From Paraconexibacter sp040581415 (GTDB taxonomy: Bacteria; Actinomycetota; Thermoleophilia; Solirubrobacterales; Solirubrobacteraceae), in NCBI RefSeq assembly GCF_040581415.1, contig NZ_CP114014.1, forward strand, positions 5,146,001-5,210,000: 64,000 nucleotides of DNA. The letters run 5' to 3'. A program made the position numbers and the translations under genes. This document shows positions 40,852 through 49,725 of the stretch, piece after piece; position 1 is the stretch's first letter, and each line of letters opens with the position of its first letter. The notes below the pieces were generated by a model. It did no database searches, was not told where the DNA came from, and saw nothing but the letters and a program-made list of their open reading frames with translations.

Positions 40852-42039
40852 TCAGCGCTCGACGCGCCGCAGCCCGAGGATGCTCAGGAGGAACGACGAG
40901 AACACGGTCTGCAGGCCGATCACGACAAGCGTCGTGGCGAGGATCGCGAGGCGCTCCTCCGACAGCGAGCCGAAGCCCGAGTCGATCCAGATCCCGAAGA
41001 TCACGGCACCGGTGACGAGCCCGACGACCAGGATCGCCGCGCCCAGCATCAGCCCGTGCTCGAGGCGGAAGCGGCCGCGCATGCGGTCGAACCACGGGTC
41101 CTTCTCGCCCATGAAGTACGAGCCGTAGGCGTGGGCGCAGAGCCCGAGGGCGACGACCTGCACGCCGACGATCATCAGCATCGAGCCGCCGACGGTCGTG
41201 TGCAGCTGCCACTGGCGGCCGAAGATCTCGATGTTCGCGACGGAGATCAGCGTGATCAGCAGGCCGATGGCGCTGAGGATCGCGCCGGGACCGATGAAGA
41301 GGTGGGTCGGCGAGTGGACCAGCAGGAAGCGCAGGTGGCGCCAGCCGTCCCGCCAGGTGTTGAGCTTCGACTCGCCGCCGCGCGGGTGGTAGTCGATCGG
41401 GAACTCCGCGATGCGGAGCTTCTCCTTGCCGGCGCGGATGACCATCTCCGACGCGAACTCCATGCCGGTGGTGCGCAGGTCCAGGCGGGGCAGGACGTCG
41501 CGGCGCAGGGCACGCATGCCGCAGTGCGCGTCGCTGATGCCGGTCTTGAAGAAGCCGTTGAGGATGCCGCTGAGAACGGGGTTGCCGACGTAGCGGTGCA
41601 GCCACGGCATCGCGCCGGGCTGGATGTTGTCCATCCGGTCGCCCATGACGAGCTCGGCGCCGCTGTCGAGCTCCGCGACGAAGCGCGGGATCTCGTTGAA
41701 GTCGTAGGTGAGGTCCGCGTCCCCCATGACGATGTACTTCCCGCGGGCCGCGGCGAACCCGGCGAGGTAGGCCGACCCGTAGCCGCGGCGCGGCTCGTGG
41801 ACGACGCGCGCACCGGCGGCGAGAGCGAGCTCGGCGCTGCGATCGGTCGAGGCGTTGTCCGCCACGACGACCTCGCCGAGGATGTCCGCGTCGTCCATCG
41901 CCTGCAGCGCCTGGGCGACGCAGGCCTCGATGTTCTCCTCCTCGTTGAGGCAGGGGATCACGACGGAGACGACGAGGCCGGTGGCTTCTTCGTCGCTGTT
42001 GACGGAGCCGGCGGCTGGCGGGGATTCGATGGTGCTCAT
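40852..42039 (-). CDS. GT2 polyprenyl-phosphate glycosyltransferase with C-terminal membrane domain
   Basis: 395 residues. The GT2 domain has VVSVVIPCLNEEENIEACV, VADNASTDRS, MGDADLTYDF and GDRMDN. The sequence GISDAHCGMRALRRDV is typical of DPM1/GtrB-like polyprenyl-phosphate glucosyl or mannosyl transferases. Four C-terminal transmembrane segments follow from about residue 250. It would load a sugar on polyprenyl phosphate at the inner face and hand it to a GT-C enzyme such as the one encoded just downstream. Confidence 0.9.
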   Translation of the reverse strand: MSTIESPPAAGSVNSDEEATGLVVSVVIPCLNEEENIEACVAQALQAMDDADILGEVVVADNASTDRSAELALAAGARVVHEPRRGYGSAYLAGFAAARGKYIVMGDADLTYDFNEIPRFVAELDSGAELVMGDRMDNIQPGAMPWLHRYVGNPVLSGILNGFFKTGISDAHCGMRALRRDVLPRLDLRTTGMEFASEMVIRAGKEKLRIAEFPIDYHPRGGESKLNTWRDGWRHLRFLLVHSPTHLFIGPGAILSAIGLLITLISVANIEIFGRQWQLHTTVGGSMLMIVGVQVVALGLCAHAYGSYFMGEKDPWFDRMRGRFRLEHGLMLGAAILVVGLVTGAVIFGIWIDSGFGSLSEERLAILATTLVVIGLQTVFSSFLLSILGLRRVER

Positions 42040-42135
42040 GGAGATCTGCGCACGGAGCGCTGCTGGGTGCTACCCCGGGCGGCATGAGTGGTAACGCCAC
42101 GCGGATCCGAATGTCGCGGTGACACGGACGCCATC

Positions 42136-42141
42136 TAGGGT
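42136..42141 (+). promoter_or_regulatory. -10 (TAGGGT) of a leaderless GT4 gene
   Basis: TAGGGT, eight bases, GTG at 42150; no ribosome binding site. Confidence 0.55.
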
Positions 42142-42149
42142 ATCGGCGC

Positions 42150-43334
42150 GTGCGCGTCTGCCTGGTCTACGACTGCCTCTTCCCCTGGACGGTGGGCGGC
42201 GCCGAGCGCCGGATGCGCGAGCTCGCGGAGGCACTGGCGGCGGCCGGCCACGAGGTGACCTACCTGACCCGGCTGCAGTGGCCGCTCGCCGATCCGCCGG
42301 CGATCGACGGGGTCCGCGTGGTCGCCGTCTCCCGTGACGAGCCGCTCTACGGACCGGACGGCAACCGCACGATCGGGGAGCCGCTGCGGTTCGGGTTCGG
42401 CGTGCTCCGCCACCTGGCCCGGCACGGCCGGGAGTACGACGTCGTCCACACGGCGTCGTTCCCGTACTTCAGCCTGCTGGCCGCGGGGGCGGTGCGGCGC
42501 CGCGGCCGCTACCGGCTCGTCACCGACTGGCACGAGGTCTGGAGTCCCGAGTACTGGCGCACGTACGTCGGCGGGCCGCAGGGCGTGGTCGCCCACCAGA
42601 TCCAGCGGGCCTGCGCGCGGATCCGGCAGACCCCGTTCGCGTTCTCGCGGCTGCACGCCGACCGGCTGGTGGACGAGGGGCTGCGGGGGACGCCGGCCGT
42701 CATCTGGGAGGAGTGGGCCGACGACGCGCGGGCGGTGCTGGCGGAGCCCGCTCCGGCTGTCGTCGCCGCGCCGGAGCCGGTCGTGGTCTTCGCCGGGCGG
42801 TTCATCGCCGAGAAGCAGGCTCCGTTGGCCGTCGCGGCGATGGCGCTGGCCGCCGCCGAGGTCCCAGGGCTGCGAGGCGTCGTGCTGGGGGACGGGCCGG
42901 AGCGGGACGCGGTGCAGGCGGCCGTCGCGGCGGCGCGGTCTGCCGGTGCCGTCGTCGACGCGCCCGGGTTCGTCGAGACCGCGGAGCTCCACGAGACGAT
43001 CCGCGGCGCGCTGTGCCTGCTGGCGCCGACCCGCCGCGAGGGCTACGGGCTGGTCGTCATCGAGGCGGCGTCGCTGGGGGTGCCGATCGTCCTGGCCGCG
43101 GGGGCGGACAACGCGGCGACCGAGCTGATCGAGGAGGGCGTGAACGGCTTCGTCTGCGCGGACGACAGCGCGGAGGCGCTGGCCGCGGCGGTGGTCCGGG
43201 TCCATGCGGCGGGCCCGGAGCTGCGGCGGACGACGCTCGAGTGGCACCGGCGGCACCTGGAGCGGGTGGTCGCCCAGGACCCCTTGCAGCGCATCCTGGA
43301 CGCCTACTCCGCGCCGCCGCCGATGCCCCGCTGA
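42150..43334 (+). CDS. GT4 family glycosyltransferase
   Basis: 394 residues from GTG 42150. It is a GT-B fold with VCLVYDCLFPWTVGGAERRM in the N-terminal acceptor domain, donor-domain start VVVFAGRFIAEKQAPLAVA and the GT4 motif APTRREGYGLVVIEAASLG (E-x7-E). Cytoplasmic, retaining, nucleotide-sugar dependent. It is a single-gene unit: leaderless promoter in front and a strong hairpin overlapping its stop. Acceptor and sugar cannot be assigned. Confidence 0.9.
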   Translation: MRVCLVYDCLFPWTVGGAERRMRELAEALAAAGHEVTYLTRLQWPLADPPAIDGVRVVAVSRDEPLYGPDGNRTIGEPLRFGFGVLRHLARHGREYDVVHTASFPYFSLLAAGAVRRRGRYRLVTDWHEVWSPEYWRTYVGGPQGVVAHQIQRACARIRQTPFAFSRLHADRLVDEGLRGTPAVIWEEWADDARAVLAEPAPAVVAAPEPVVVFAGRFIAEKQAPLAVAAMALAAAEVPGLRGVVLGDGPERDAVQAAVAAARSAGAVVDAPGFVETAELHETIRGALCLLAPTRREGYGLVVIEAASLGVPIVLAAGADNAATELIEEGVNGFVCADDSAEALAAAVVRVHAAGPELRRTTLEWHRRHLERVVAQDPLQRILDAYSAPPPMPR

Positions 43335-43369
43335 CAGGTTCTGCACCGTAGAGGTGCACAACCTGTCAG
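43331..43369. terminator. Bidirectional hairpin terminator
   Basis: 17-bp stem (CTGACAGGTTCTGCACC and complement, one C-C mismatch) with a 5-base loop. It overlaps the stop codon of the plus-strand GT4 gene and lies 20 bases after the stop of the convergent minus-strand gene, so it can serve both. Confidence 0.75.
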
Positions 43370-43389
43370 CGAGCGGCCTCGTCAGGCGG

Positions 43390-44523
43390 TCAGGCGGTCA
43401 AGGTGCGGCGGTAGGCCTGCACCGTCAGGTCCGCCGTCCGCGACCACGTGAACTGCGCGGCCCGCTCCACGCCCGCCGCCGACAGGCGCTCGCGCAGCGC
43501 GCCGTCGTCCAGCAGGTGGGTCAGCGCCGACGCGAGGGCGCCCACGTCCTCGGGGTCCACCAGGAGCGCCGCGTCCCCCGCGACCTCCGGCAGCGACGAG
43601 CGATCCGAGCAGACGACCGGGACACCGCGCGCCATCGCCTCCAGCACCGGCAGCCCGAAGCCCTCGTGCAGCGACGGGAACACGAACGCGTCGGCCAGGG
43701 CGTAGAGCCCCTCGAGGTCGGCGGCGCTGACCCACGCCGGCAGGCGCACGTCGTCCGTCGTCCCGAGCGCCGCCGCGCGGGCGACGAGGTCCGCCTCGTG
43801 CGGCGTGGAGTAGCCGGGCAGCACCAGGACCGGGCGCGTGTCAGCCGGCAGCGACGCGTGCGCGTCGAGTAGCCGCAGCAGGTTCTTGTGCGGGCGCTTG
43901 GCGGACGCGCTGAGCAGGACGCGGCGGCCCCCCAGCCCAAGCCCCGTGCGCAGCTCCAGCGGCGTCGTCGGCGTGACGGACGCGTCCGGCGGCCGGACCC
44001 CGAGCGGGACGACGTCGATCTTCTCGCGGGGCGTGCCGAGCACCTGGACGAGGTCCTCGACGGTCGACGCGGCGTCCACGAGGATCCGGTGCGAGCGGCG
44101 CGCCGCGGCCGGCACGAGGGCGCGCATGCCCAGGCCACGCAGGCCGAAGTGCGTGTCGGGGACCATCGCGTAGTTGAGGTCGTGGATCGTCGTCAGGCGC
44201 CTGAACGCGCCGCGGAGGGGTGCGGTCGAGGCGAGGCTGTGGACGAGGTCGCAGCCGGCCCGCGCGGCCAGGCCGGGCAGCAGCTGCTGCTCCCCGCGGA
44301 CCCACTCCACGCGATTCGTGGCCTTGATCGGGACGACCACCGACGGCAACGAGCCGTCTGACCACGGTCCCCCCGCGTCCGCTGCCTCCTGGTTCACGAA
44401 CAGCGTCAGCTGCAGGTCCGCAGGAGCGTCCGCGACCAGCGCTGCGATCAGCTCGAGCGCCGCGACCTCCATGCCGCCGGTCTCGCCCGGGACGAGGAAG
44501 ATCAGGTTCAGGCCGACGTGCAT
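43390..44523 (-). CDS. GT4 family glycosyltransferase
   Basis: 377 residues from ATG 44523 (MHVGLNLIFLVPGETGGMEV). The donor domain begins VLLSASAKRPHKNLLRLLDA and the E-x7-E region is FPSLHEGFGLPVLEAMARG, followed by SLPEVAGDAALLVDPED. This is the mannosyl/rhamnosyl GT4 type often called WbaZ/MtfB-like. It is a paralogue of the next gene upstream, with the same motif order, 11 bases after its stop. Same transcription unit as the flippase gene. Confidence 0.9.
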   Translation of the reverse strand: MHVGLNLIFLVPGETGGMEVAALELIAALVADAPADLQLTLFVNQEAADAGGPWSDGSLPSVVVPIKATNRVEWVRGEQQLLPGLAARAGCDLVHSLASTAPLRGAFRRLTTIHDLNYAMVPDTHFGLRGLGMRALVPAAARRSHRILVDAASTVEDLVQVLGTPREKIDVVPLGVRPPDASVTPTTPLELRTGLGLGGRRVLLSASAKRPHKNLLRLLDAHASLPADTRPVLVLPGYSTPHEADLVARAAALGTTDDVRLPAWVSAADLEGLYALADAFVFPSLHEGFGLPVLEAMARGVPVVCSDRSSLPEVAGDAALLVDPEDVGALASALTHLLDDGALRERLSAAGVERAAQFTWSRTADLTVQAYRRTLTA

Positions 44524-44534
44524 CGCGGGAGGCC

Positions 44535-45764
44535 TCAGCGCCAGGTCCCGTAGACGCCGCGCGTCGCCCGCGTGAGCCGCCGTACCCCGCCGCCCCGGCG
44601 CCCGCGGCGATCGGCGATCGCCCGCCGGTAGACGTCCAGCGTCGCTTCCGCCGTCGCCTGCCACGGGAACGCCGCCACACGCTCGCGGCCGCGGGCGACC
44701 AGCGACTGCGCCAGCTCGGGATCCGCCAGCAGCCGGTCGATGCAGCCCGCGATCGACGCGGGGTCCTGGGGGTCGAACAGCAGCGCCGCGTCCCCCGCGA
44801 CCTCCGGCATCGAGGAGCAGTTCGACGTCGCGACCGGGACGTCCCGCGCCATCGCCTCCAGGACCGGCAGGCCGAAGCCCTCCTCGAAGCTCGGCAGGAC
44901 GAAGCACGCCGCCAGCCGATAGAGGCCCTCGAGGTCCGCGTCCGACAGCCACTCCGGGAAGACGACCCGCTCGGTGATACCCAGGGCCGTGGCCTCCGCG
45001 CGCAGCTCGTCCTCGTGCGGCGTGTGGGCGCCGGGCAGGACCAGCACCGCGTCGGGGGACGACACCCGCGCCAGCGCGCGCACCAGGCCCAGCAGGTTCT
45101 TGTGCTCGCGCTTCTGGGCGACGCACAGCACCACCGGCGCGGCGGCCGGCAGACCCAGGCGCTCCCGCAGCTCGGCGGCATCCGTTGCCTCTCGCGCCCC
45201 CGGCGGGTCGACGCCCAGCCATGTCACGTCGACGCGCGCCGGGTCCAGCCCGATCGTCTCCACGAGGTCCGCCTTGGACGCGTGCGAGATGGCGATCGTC
45301 CGGTCGGCGAAGTGCGCGCTCGGGGGCGTGACGAGCTTCATGCCCACCGTCGCGCGGCGCTCCATCGTGTGCGGGTAGCGGACCCAGATGAGGTCCAGGA
45401 CGGTGACGACGGTCGGGACGCGCGGCGCGACCAGCGGCGTGATGTTCGCGAGGCCGTGGACGACGTCGCAGCCGCGGCGGGCCGCCAGCAGGGGGATCGC
45501 GCCCCACTGCGCGCCCATCGTCGCCACGAAGTTGCCGGGCGGGCCGTGCGTCACCGTGAAGGGCATCGGGACCCAGTCCACGTGGCCGCCCCAGTCCCGC
45601 GCGACGTACTCCGGCGGGATCTCCTTGGACGTGAACGCCGTCACGCGGGTGTCGGGCTCGGCGGCGAACATCCCGCGCAGCAGCTCCTGGGCGTAGGTCC
45701 CCGCGCCGCCCGAGCGCTCCACGAGGTAGAACAGGTTCAGGGCGACATGGAGGGGCTGCGGCAC
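44535..45764 (-). CDS. GT4 family glycosyltransferase
   Basis: 409 residues from GTG 45764. GT-B fold, LHVALNLFYLVERSGGAGTY at the start, donor-domain segment VVLCVAQKREHKNLLGLVRA, and LPSFEEGFGLPVLEAMARD with SMPEVAGDAALLFDPQD. Paralogous to the downstream gene and probably adding a neighbouring sugar in the same glycan. Thirteen bases follow the flippase stop, so the three are one operon. Confidence 0.9.
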   Translation of the reverse strand: MPQPLHVALNLFYLVERSGGAGTYAQELLRGMFAAEPDTRVTAFTSKEIPPEYVARDWGGHVDWVPMPFTVTHGPPGNFVATMGAQWGAIPLLAARRGCDVVHGLANITPLVAPRVPTVVTVLDLIWVRYPHTMERRATVGMKLVTPPSAHFADRTIAISHASKADLVETIGLDPARVDVTWLGVDPPGAREATDAAELRERLGLPAAAPVVLCVAQKREHKNLLGLVRALARVSSPDAVLVLPGAHTPHEDELRAEATALGITERVVFPEWLSDADLEGLYRLAACFVLPSFEEGFGLPVLEAMARDVPVATSNCSSMPEVAGDAALLFDPQDPASIAGCIDRLLADPELAQSLVARGRERVAAFPWQATAEATLDVYRRAIADRRGRRGGGVRRLTRATRGVYGTWR

Positions 45765-45777
45765 GCGACCGGGCAGG

Positions 45778-47265
45778 TTAGCGGGAGCGCCGCGCGCGGA
45801 GGCCCTGCATCAGCTCGGCGGCCTCGGGCGGGACGGCCCGCAGCGCGACCACCAGCCCGGCGTACAGGACCAGCGCGCCCGCCGTGGCGAGCACGGAGGG
45901 GACGTCGAGCAGCTGCGTCGCCGCGAGGCCCGCCCCCACCGCGACCAGGCCCGCGCCCACGACGCGCGCCGTCTCGCCGACGTCGATCCCCAGGGGCACT
46001 CCGGCGCGGCGGATCGTGATCGCCAGGCCGACCGCCAGCAGCGACTCGGCGACCGCGGTCCCGATGGCTGCCCCCACGGCGCCGTGCGTGCTCGCCAGGA
46101 TCCCGACCAGCACCGCCGACACCGCCAGGGCCGAGATGCTCACCGTCAGGATCGCCCGGTGGCGGCGCAGGCTGAGCGCGGCGTAGCCCCAGCCGGCGCC
46201 GACGAACGACGCCACCAGTCCGAGCCCGTGGAAGCGCAGCACGTCCTCGGCGGGGGCGAAGTCCGGGCCGGCGACCACCGCGATGACGAACGGCGCGCCG
46301 ACGATCAGCACGATCGCGACTGCGAGCCCCAGCAGCAGGCAGGCGGCGAAGACCCGGCCGATCGCGTAGCTGAGGCGCTGCAGGTCGTCGCGGGCAGCCC
46401 GCGCGAAGATCGGGAAGGCCGAGCTGACCAGCAGCTGCGGCACCACGATCAGGACCTCGACGCCGCGGAACGACGCGCCGAAGTAGCCCGTCTCCTCGGC
46501 CGTCGAGATCAGCGAGACGAGGATCAGCGCCAGGCGGAAGTAGATCGCGCCGATCGCCGTCGCCACCGCGTAGGGGACGGTGTCCCGCAGCAGCGCCCCC
46601 CAGCGCCGCACGTCGAACGAGGCCCGCAGCGGCATCGAGCCGCGCACGTAGTAGACGGTGATCGCCAGCGCGGCGATCGCGGCCGGGACGTTGGCCGCGT
46701 AGAACGGCAGCAGCCCCGCGCCGAGCACCACCAGCACGATGACCGAGACCACGTTGACGACCTGCCGCGCGAGGTCCGCGCCGGCGACCGCGCCGAGCTT
46801 CAGCTGCGCCTGCAGCCCGACCGAGTAGGCCGACTGCAGCGCGACGATCAACAGCGCCAGGCCCGCGACGAGCGTGCCGAGGACCATCGGCCCGCTGTAG
46901 CCGGCGGCCAGCGCGAAGACCACCGCGCCGCCCAGGCCCGCGACCGTCAGCACGATCCGCAGGCCCAGCAGCTGGCGCATGACGGCGTCCCGCGCGGCGC
47001 CGCCGGTCTGCGCGTACTCCCGCACCGCGATCCCTGCGAGCCCGGCGTCCGTCACCCCGCCCGCGACCGCCACCAGGGCCAGGATCGTGACGTAGCGGCC
47101 GCTGTCGTCCAGGCCCAGGTGGCGGAACATCAGCGCCGCGGACACCACGCTGAGCAGCGATCCGGCGGCGAAGCTGCCCAGCCGCAGGACGCCGCCACGG
47201 ATCGCCGCGGGACCGGCCGCGTCGGTGTCCAGCAGGTCCGGCTCGAGGCCGTGTTCAGACGCCAC
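45778..47265 (-). CDS. Polysaccharide flippase (Wzx/MATE-like oligosaccharide exporter)
   Basis: 495 residues from GTG 47265. It has about 12 to 14 hydrophobic helices in the Polysacc_synt arrangement, with the typical early segment LGSFAAGSLLSVVSAALMF and RHLGLDDSGRYVTILALVA. Such proteins flip polyprenyl-diphosphate-linked oligosaccharides to the outer face. A second export route, besides the Wzm/Wzt ABC system, is therefore encoded in the window. It heads an operon with two GT4 enzymes. Confidence 0.88.
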   Translation of the reverse strand: MASEHGLEPDLLDTDAAGPAAIRGGVLRLGSFAAGSLLSVVSAALMFRHLGLDDSGRYVTILALVAVAGGVTDAGLAGIAVREYAQTGGAARDAVMRQLLGLRIVLTVAGLGGAVVFALAAGYSGPMVLGTLVAGLALLIVALQSAYSVGLQAQLKLGAVAGADLARQVVNVVSVIVLVVLGAGLLPFYAANVPAAIAALAITVYYVRGSMPLRASFDVRRWGALLRDTVPYAVATAIGAIYFRLALILVSLISTAEETGYFGASFRGVEVLIVVPQLLVSSAFPIFARAARDDLQRLSYAIGRVFAACLLLGLAVAIVLIVGAPFVIAVVAGPDFAPAEDVLRFHGLGLVASFVGAGWGYAALSLRRHRAILTVSISALAVSAVLVGILASTHGAVGAAIGTAVAESLLAVGLAITIRRAGVPLGIDVGETARVVGAGLVAVGAGLAATQLLDVPSVLATAGALVLYAGLVVALRAVPPEAAELMQGLRARRSR

Positions 47266-47273
47266 CGCGGGCC

Positions 47274-47279
47274 ATCCTA
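47274..47279 (-). promoter_or_regulatory. -10 (TAGGAT) of the leaderless flippase gene
   Basis: TAGGAT, eight bases, GTG at 47265. Confidence 0.55.
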
Positions 47280-47305
47280 CGGGGCCGCTGTGTGAGACTC
47301 AGGCC

Positions 47306-48196
47306 ATGGCCGCGACGAGCACCACGCCACTGCCACGCCACTACGCGGGCGTCTGCCGGCTGGAGGACTTCAGCGATCCGGAGCTTGCCGCGCTGATGGA
47401 CGACATCTCGCCGGAGAAGCCTGCGAGCCGCCCCCACCGCAAGGCCTGGGAGTTCGCGATGGGCGCGTCCTACCTGCAGGCGACGGGCCTGCTCGACGGG
47501 ACGAAGGAGATCCTGGACGTCGGCGCCGGCAGCGAGGAGATCGCCTTCTGGCTCGCCGCCCGCGCCCGCTCGGTCACGGCCGTCGACATCTACGGCCGCG
47601 GCGCGTTCGGGACGCGTGAGGCGAAGGCGTCGATGCTCGAGGACCCGGCGTCGTTCGCGCCGTACGACTACCCGCAGGACCGTCTGACCGTCCGCGACAT
47701 GGACGCGCGGAAGCTCGAGTTCCCGGACGCCTCGTTCGACGCGGTCGTCTCGTTCTCGTCGATCGAGCACTTCGGCGGCTTCGCCGGGATCAAGGCGTCC
47801 GCCGCGGAGATCGGGCGCGTCCTGCGCCCGGGCGGCCGCGCGTTCCTGGTCACCGAGACCTTCGTCAAGCGCCACCCGATGGACACCGTCGGCGTGCAGG
47901 TCGCGATCCGCACGCTGAGCCTGAACCGCAAGTGCACCGGCGCGGACTTCAAGCACCGCTCCACCGAGGTCCTGTCGAGCGCCGAGCTGCAGCGGCTGAT
48001 CGTCAAGCCGTCCGGCCTGACGCTCGAACAGCCGCTGCAGCTCAAGCCCTCGCCCGCCACGCTGACGAACCTGCACACCGTCCAGCCCGACGGCACGACG
48101 ACGTCCGCGACGGGGGACCCGTTCCCGCACGTGCTCGTCTCCAACGGCTACTCGACCTTCACCTCGGTCTGCCTGCCGCTGGTCAAGCCGGGCTGA
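47306..48196 (+). CDS. SAM-dependent methyltransferase
   Basis: 296 residues from ATG 47306. Motif I is ILDVGAGSEEIAFWLA, unusual in having a Ser-Glu-Glu after GAG; then TAVDIYGRGAFG, the acidic motif DAVVSFSSIEHFGG and VLRPGGRAFLVTETF. The C-terminal part (LSNGYSTFTSVCLPL-type end) matches glycan-locus methyltransferases. Divergent from the flippase operon with 40 bases between. A weak -10 (GAGACT) lies six bases before the ATG. Likely acts on a sugar; not proven. Confidence 0.85.
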   Translation: MAATSTTPLPRHYAGVCRLEDFSDPELAALMDDISPEKPASRPHRKAWEFAMGASYLQATGLLDGTKEILDVGAGSEEIAFWLAARARSVTAVDIYGRGAFGTREAKASMLEDPASFAPYDYPQDRLTVRDMDARKLEFPDASFDAVVSFSSIEHFGGFAGIKASAAEIGRVLRPGGRAFLVTETFVKRHPMDTVGVQVAIRTLSLNRKCTGADFKHRSTEVLSSAELQRLIVKPSGLTLEQPLQLKPSPATLTNLHTVQPDGTTTSATGDPFPHVLVSNGYSTFTSVCLPLVKPG

Positions 48197-48206
48197 GGGT
48201 CTTCGG

Positions 48207-49196
48207 TCAGGCAGCCCGGCGCGCCGCGATCGCCGCGCGGACCTGAGCCACACCGCGACCGGCGGCGTCGATCACCCGCTGCCGCGTCGCCGGCCAGCCG
48301 ACGAAGCGGGCCAGCTCGCGCTCGGGCTCGCCGTAGACCGAGTCGCGGTTGCGCACGATCGTGACGTCGACGACGAGGTCGCGGTCCCGCGGGTCCATCG
48401 AGACGGCGATCAGCCCGTCCCCGCTGCAGGACTCGTACACGGTGTGCTCGGCGATGACGTGCGCACCGGCGTCCGTCAGCAGCTCGAGGCACTTCTGGTG
48501 CGTGAGCGGATCGCCGCTGAAGGTGAAGTGGTGCGTGGAGATCACGAGGAAGCGCAGGCGGCCGTCGCGCAGCGCCGCGGCCGCGCCTTGCAGCATCTGC
48601 AGCTCCATGCCCTGGATGTCGCACAGCAGCAGATCGCAGCGCGTCAGGCCGTGGTCGGCGAACAGGCCGTCGAGCGTGACCGTGGGCGTCGGGCGGATCA
48701 CGCCGTCGCTGTCGAACGGGATCTTGATCGAGCCGCCGTGCTCGGGGCCGACCGCCGCGTGGACGACGGTCGCGTCCACGCCGTTCAGCGCGAAGTTGCG
48801 CCGGCCGACGTCCAGGTTGCGCGGATCGGGCTCGACCAGGAGCGACGTCGCGGACGGAACCTCGTGCCGCAGCCACAGCGAGTAGTACGCCCAGAAGCTG
48901 CCGAGCTCGATCATCGTGATCGGGCCCTCCTCACCGCGCAGCCGCTCGACGATGGCGGCGAACGCGACCTCCTCCTGGGGCTCGTGGTGGCCGTCCAGGC
49001 GGCGGATGATCTCGGTCCCCCAGGCGCCCTGGTAGCAGTCCTTCTCGATCAGGACGCCGTTGTGCATCCGCTGCACGGGCTGCCCGTCGTGGTCGAAGAC
49101 CTCGCCCGCCCCGGGGACCTTCGGCAGCGCGTCGGTGTCGCGGACCGCGACGGTCCGCTCGATGCGCTCGCGCTCCACGGAGGTGAACTCGGCCAT
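48207..49196 (-). CDS. FkbM-family methyltransferase
   Basis: 329 residues from ATG 49196. FkbM hallmarks: TMIELGSFWAYYSLWLRHE as motif I, LLVEPDPRNLDVGRRNFALNG-like segment, DGVIRPTPTVTLDGLFAD and CDLLLCDIQGMELQMLQG (the D-x-QG-x-E motif). FkbM enzymes O-methylate sugars and polyketides. Convergent with the 47306 gene, 10 bases apart. A TTCACT box six bases upstream is a weak leaderless candidate. Confidence 0.88.
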   Translation of the reverse strand: MAEFTSVERERIERTVAVRDTDALPKVPGAGEVFDHDGQPVQRMHNGVLIEKDCYQGAWGTEIIRRLDGHHEPQEEVAFAAIVERLRGEEGPITMIELGSFWAYYSLWLRHEVPSATSLLVEPDPRNLDVGRRNFALNGVDATVVHAAVGPEHGGSIKIPFDSDGVIRPTPTVTLDGLFADHGLTRCDLLLCDIQGMELQMLQGAAAALRDGRLRFLVISTHHFTFSGDPLTHQKCLELLTDAGAHVIAEHTVYESCSGDGLIAVSMDPRDRDLVVDVTIVRNRDSVYGEPERELARFVGWPATRQRVIDAAGRGVAQVRAAIAARRAA

Positions 49197-49259
49197 GCCC
49201 TGAGTGAACCAGATGGCCTGCGGGGCCCGGCGTGAGCCTGGCCTGCCGGGGCGATTCAC

Positions 49260-49265
49260 TAGCCT
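49260..49265 (+). promoter_or_regulatory. -10 (TAGCCT) of a leaderless acyltransferase gene
   Basis: TAGCCT, seven bases, ATG at 49273. Confidence 0.58.
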
Positions 49266-49272
49266 CGCGGGC

Positions 49273-49722
49273 ATGCTGAAACGGGCGGGCGCATATCTCC
49301 GGGGGCGGCTCGTGAAGAGCCCGGCCTGGGGCGAGCTGGTCCAGGAGACCCTGCGCCTGCACCCGTCGGTCCGCGGGCCACGGGACCGCGTGCTCGCCGA
49401 CCCGACCGCGGTCCTCAACGGGGCGATGCTCAACACGGTCTCCGGCACGATCACGATCGGCCGGCACGCCTTTCTGGGGGACGACGTGGCGCTGCTGACC
49501 GGGACGCACGACCACACGCTGACCGGCCTCGAGCGGCAGCAGGCGGTGCCGGACGGCGGGCGGGACATCGTCGTCGGCGAGGGCGCGTGGATCGCCAGCC
49601 GCGCGGTCGTCCTGGGGCCGTGCACGATCGGGGCGAACGCCGTGGTGGCGGCGGGAGCGGTCGTCACCGGGGACGTGGCGGCGGGAGCGATCGTCGCCGG
49701 CGTCCCCGCCACCCCGCGCTGA
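49273..49722 (+). CDS. Hexapeptide-repeat acyltransferase
   Basis: 149 residues from ATG 49273 (the leaderless start; an upstream in-frame ATG exists but lies before the promoter). Left-handed beta-helix hexapeptides are visible: GTITIGRHAFLGDDVALLTG, the catalytic-type His in GTHDH, and WIASRAVVLGPCTIGANAVV, ending AAGAIVAGVPATPR. These enzymes acetylate sugars using acetyl-CoA. Beside methyltransferases and CDP-sugar genes, glycan O- or N-acetylation is likely. Confidence 0.87.
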   Translation: MLKRAGAYLRGRLVKSPAWGELVQETLRLHPSVRGPRDRVLADPTAVLNGAMLNTVSGTITIGRHAFLGDDVALLTGTHDHTLTGLERQQAVPDGGRDIVVGEGAWIASRAVVLGPCTIGANAVVAAGAVVTGDVAAGAIVAGVPATPR

Positions 49723-49725
49723 CGC